The notes beneath the pieces were generated by a model that searched no databases, was not told the DNA's origin, and saw only the letters and a list, made by a program, of their open reading frames with translations. A DNA stretch of 64,000 bases from Oscheius dolichura (Eukaryota > Nematoda > Chromadorea > Rhabditida > Rhabditidae), in the NCBI GenBank assembly GCA_932521035.1, contig OW051494.1:5256001-5320000 (forward strand). The letters are read 5' to 3'. Shown here one piece after another: positions 61,420 through 64,000 of this stretch. The first letter of the stretch is position 1. Each line of letters starts with the position of its first letter. Position numbers and translations under genes: made by a program.

Positions 61420-62956
61420 TCACAGGTGCACAATGTTGCCGTACTTGTCGTCGCCGTCCTCATAGCTGGCCGCCTCCTCCTTCGGCGCCCTCTCGTTTGC
61501 TTTACGAGCCAGCTCTGAATGGTTGGAATAACAGAAGATAATAGGAGGCAGTTTACCTGGGAAGAGTGCCCCATCGCAGACACTGTCGTGGGCCTCTTTC
61601 ATCACGTTGGAGATGAACTGCTTCCCGCACGTATTGCAGACGATGGGCTTCGGCTCCTCGTTGCCCGCCAGCCGGTCCATCTTCTGTGTCTGCATCTCCA
61701 GCCGATGGCGGAGCAGATCCTCCTGGGTCAGGCGGTGGATCAGTTTCATGTGGCGGCCGAACGACTTCGAGTTCATCTTCATCTCACAAACGGGGCATTC
61801 GACTGCTGGAAACGGTCACTTTCCCTCTCAAGGCACCCCACTTACTGGCATTTTTCTTGGCCTTCCTGGCGAGGGCCTTCTCCTCATCCCGGGTCAGATT
61901 CAGCTCGTCGTCGTCGATCTCATTCCCCTTTGACATCATCTGCCTCTCTGAAAGGGTTGGAACTAGACCTTCAACCCGTCTGCCCACCTCTCTCGTCGTA
62001 GTCCTCCAGCGTCGCCCCCGAAAGTTGTGATTTCTTCCATTTCTCCACGTGTTCTCCCATATCCTTGATCACGAACTCGATGCCCTTTGTCCCGCTGCAG
62101 ATGGCATTCAATTCCTCTGAATATCCAAGTAAATAAATAGAGAAATCAGCCGACCGAGAGAGGACAGCCCACTCTGTTGGATATTGCTGAGTACGGTGCT
62201 CTTCCACTTGGCGATTTGGGCCTCCATCGAGTCGATTCGGTCCTTCCTCATCCCGTAGAACATTCTCAGTCCACTGCCCGTCACCGAATTCTGGATTCTT
62301 TTTTTGATGGAGAAGAAGAAGAGACGTACCGTGGTGAAGAGACCCTCGTCGCATTTGCCGGTCCTCACGGCGCCCGAGAGCGCGTTCCTCCAGACATTCT
62401 TCATCCTTTCCTCCATCAACGAGAAGTGGGGAAATACACGTCTAGAGAATATATGACCCAATAAAAAAGGGTACTCACTCGACAAAGTCACAGATTTGCT
62501 GTGTCTGCATGGGAATGTAATTGGCATTTTTCATGGCGAGGAAGGCCAGCTGACGGTAGTTCAACTTCGGTTTCTGGGGGCCCGGACTGCTTTCGACTGG
62601 GAGGATTCGATAATAGAAATTAGACTGAATGGCCTACCAGTGGGATAATCCGTGGAGGAATACGAACAGCCCGGGTTGGGCTCGGCCTTCGGCACACTGT
62701 CCAGTCCGCCCTCTGCCCCATGCTCGGCGATGTCGCCGTTCTTCTTTCCTATCAATCGGGTAATTCTGACAAATAGAAAATTACCTTTTCTCCTTGACAC
62801 AAGTTTTGGCCTTTTAGTGAATATTTGAAGTTCTTCTTCGACGAAGGAGGGGTCATCTGAATAATTGGGTTGAATCGGTCGGAGCCGGGCCTCACCGGCG
62901 GGGTGTTCCCGTTTGACGGAGAGGAGTGGCTCCGTCTTGATTACTGTATTCTCCAT
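61420..62956 (-). CDS. Forkhead-like winged-helix and C2H2 zinc-finger protein
   Basis: The start at 62956 gives MENTVIKTEPLLSVKREHP. The central domain reads KLNYRQLAFLAMKNANYIPM, then QTQQICDFVERVFPHFSLME and ERMKNVWRNALSGAVRTGK with CDEGLFTT. This parallels a forkhead domain (KPxYSYxxLIAMAI...IYxFIxxxFPYF...WQNSIRHNLS), though the recognition helix lacks the usual HNLS. Helices follow (MRKDRIDSMEAQIAKWKSTV), and then zinc sites CPVCEMKMNSKSFGRHMKLIH and CNTCGKQFISNVMKEAHDSVC. It ends DKYGNIVHL with a TGA at 61420-61422. Introns are about 36-60 nt. It is probably a nematode transcription factor. The forkhead assignment is tentative. It is divergent from the HSP70-like gene, 237 bp apart. 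Confidence 0.55.
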
Positions 62957-63193
62957 TTTTCGATCCAGGAAGACGTTTCTTGTACACAGACAGGTGAACG
63001 AGACAGGATTACTAGCAGCGTCGTACGCAAACGGCCGTCGAACAAGTGACGGAGTTTTGCAGAAGCCAAAAGGGGAAAATTCAAAGGAGAATTGGAAACG
63101 CTTCGCTTTTTCGACTAAAATATCCTTTTCTCTCGCTTCTTTCTGTTGGATAACTTGGCCATGGGTCTGTTCTAGGAGGAAGTATCCCGTCAC

Positions 63194-64000
63194 ATGAGCC
63201 CTGTGCCGAATTCCTTCCTGGCAGTCGATATAGGCACCACGAACTGCCTGGCCGCGGCCATACTCGACGATAAAGAACACGTCGTTCAGAATGGCTCCAG
63301 TAAGACTCTCCCTTCCTTGTAGTATCCAGTTCAGGTATTTTTGTTCCTTCGATGGTAACCTTCCTCAACGACGGAGATGTGGCGGGTGAGGAGGCCCTGA
63401 GGCTACAGGACGAGAACCCGGAGAGGACCGCCTTCTGTAAGAGACGAGACTTCGCCACTGACCACTATTCCAGGCGGTCAATCCCTTCTGGGGGACACGA
63501 ACCTCTTTACCCAGTTTCCCTCGTTTATGTCGTCGATCCCCTTCAAAGTGAAACTCGATTTAGAGGGGACGGCCGCCATCTCCGTCAATGGCAAGAGAAG
63601 CGTCTCCCCGGAGGAGGTGGTCGCCATCCTCGTCTCCCACATGGCCGACCTCTCAATGGAACAGTTCCAGAACGAGATAACAGTGAGTGGAGGAAAGGAG
63701 TGAGGGTTCAGTTCATCCAGGGCATATCGTTGTGTGTCCCTAACAGCATCTCTCTCTACCAGAGGATCCTCATGGTCACCGCTGTCGAGTCGGCCGGCTA
63801 CAAATGCCGGGGGTTTATCAGCTCCTGTACCGCCGCCGTGGTCGGTCACCTCCCTCAAGACGCCACTGGTAAACTCGCGTCAGTGAGTAGATTTCGTTTA
63901 TTTTCACGAATTCCTAGAGGAATATCGTGGTGCTCGACGTAGGCGCGGGTTCGACGAGCGTCTCCGTCGTTTCCCTGGAGAACGGCGCCCTCGAGGTTCA
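63194..64000 (+). CDS. Divergent HSP70-family ATPase (N-terminal part, continues past the window)
   Basis: The start at 63194 gives MSPVPNSFLAVDIGTTNCLA with the phosphate-1 motif DxGTTxxxxA. After a 35 nt intron it reads GIFVPSMVTFLNDGDVAGEE (the IPSxVxF...G..A segment), and, after a 37 nt intron, LFTQFPSFMSSIPFKVKLD. SVSPEEVVAILVSHMADLS resembles the HSP70 SPEEVxAxIL helix, VTAVESAGYKCRGFISSCTA the VxAxxxAGxxxxRIINEPTA helix (EPTA changed to SCTA), and LDVGAGSTSVSVVSLENGAL the phosphate-2 loop (DLGGGTxDVS changed). It is therefore an HSP70-like protein with altered nucleotide motifs, not a canonical chaperone. HSPA14-like or a nematode-specific branch is possible. Confidence 0.75.

Overview
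The window is a eukaryotic nuclear sequence, most likely from a nematode. The main evidence is a head-to-head pair of secreted fatty-acid/retinol-binding (FAR/Gp-FAR-1 type) proteins, a family described from nematodes. Supporting evidence is a tyrosinase with ShK-type cysteine domains, an HMIT-type SLC2 transporter, a PTPN3/4 (ptp-1) orthologue, very small introns, and an AG splice acceptor just upstream of most start codons, as expected for spliced-leader trans-splicing. I cannot name the species or clade.

Layout: 1-10.7 kb is AT-rich and dense: a GRAF-like BAR exon (-), CCT6 (-), then a THAP/C2H2 zinc-finger gene, AUP1 and mitochondrial RBFA (+, close together, possibly an operon). 10.8-22.2 kb is GC-rich: FAR-A (-), FAR-B (+), a 2 kb gene-free stretch and the FERM-PDZ-phosphatase ptp-1 (+). 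22.2-33 kb is AT-rich: CPEB, condensin-II NCAPG2, mitochondrial malate dehydrogenase and MRPS31 (all +). 33-46.5 kb is GC-rich and all minus: actin, HMIT transporter, two unrecognised genes, a Gln/Met-rich nuclear protein, then 3.6 kb without genes. 46.5-50 kb is AT-rich: an unresolved small gene (-), a C2H2 zinc-finger gene (+) and the 3' end of the tyrosinase. 50-64 kb is mainly GC-rich: tyrosinase (-), GH18 chitinase (-), an SH2-domain gene (-), an unrecognised helical gene (-), a forkhead-like/C2H2 gene (-) and the start of a divergent HSP70 (+).

Housekeeping genes (CCT6, RBFA, MDH, MRPS31, NCAPG2, AUP1) sit in AT-rich blocks with short spacers. Genes suggestive of secretion, cuticle or developmental control (FAR, tyrosinase, chitinase, HMIT, ptp-1, Q-rich factor) sit in GC-rich blocks with long spacers. 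One block boundary appears to fall inside the tyrosinase gene.

Most striking: (i) a class of 22-23 nt introns beside the usual 35-45 nt ones, one of which must be removed to avoid an in-frame stop; (ii) 39 nt in-frame GC-AG introns in tyrosinase and FAR-A; (iii) a set of small non-autonomous transposons (two Helitron-type, one with TTA target duplication, one TA-type, several foldbacks), three of which lie in introns and account for those introns' unusual length; (iv) dispersed repeats near base-composition boundaries. All splice structures were read by eye from conserved protein sequence and GT/GC..AG signals, and no search was run.
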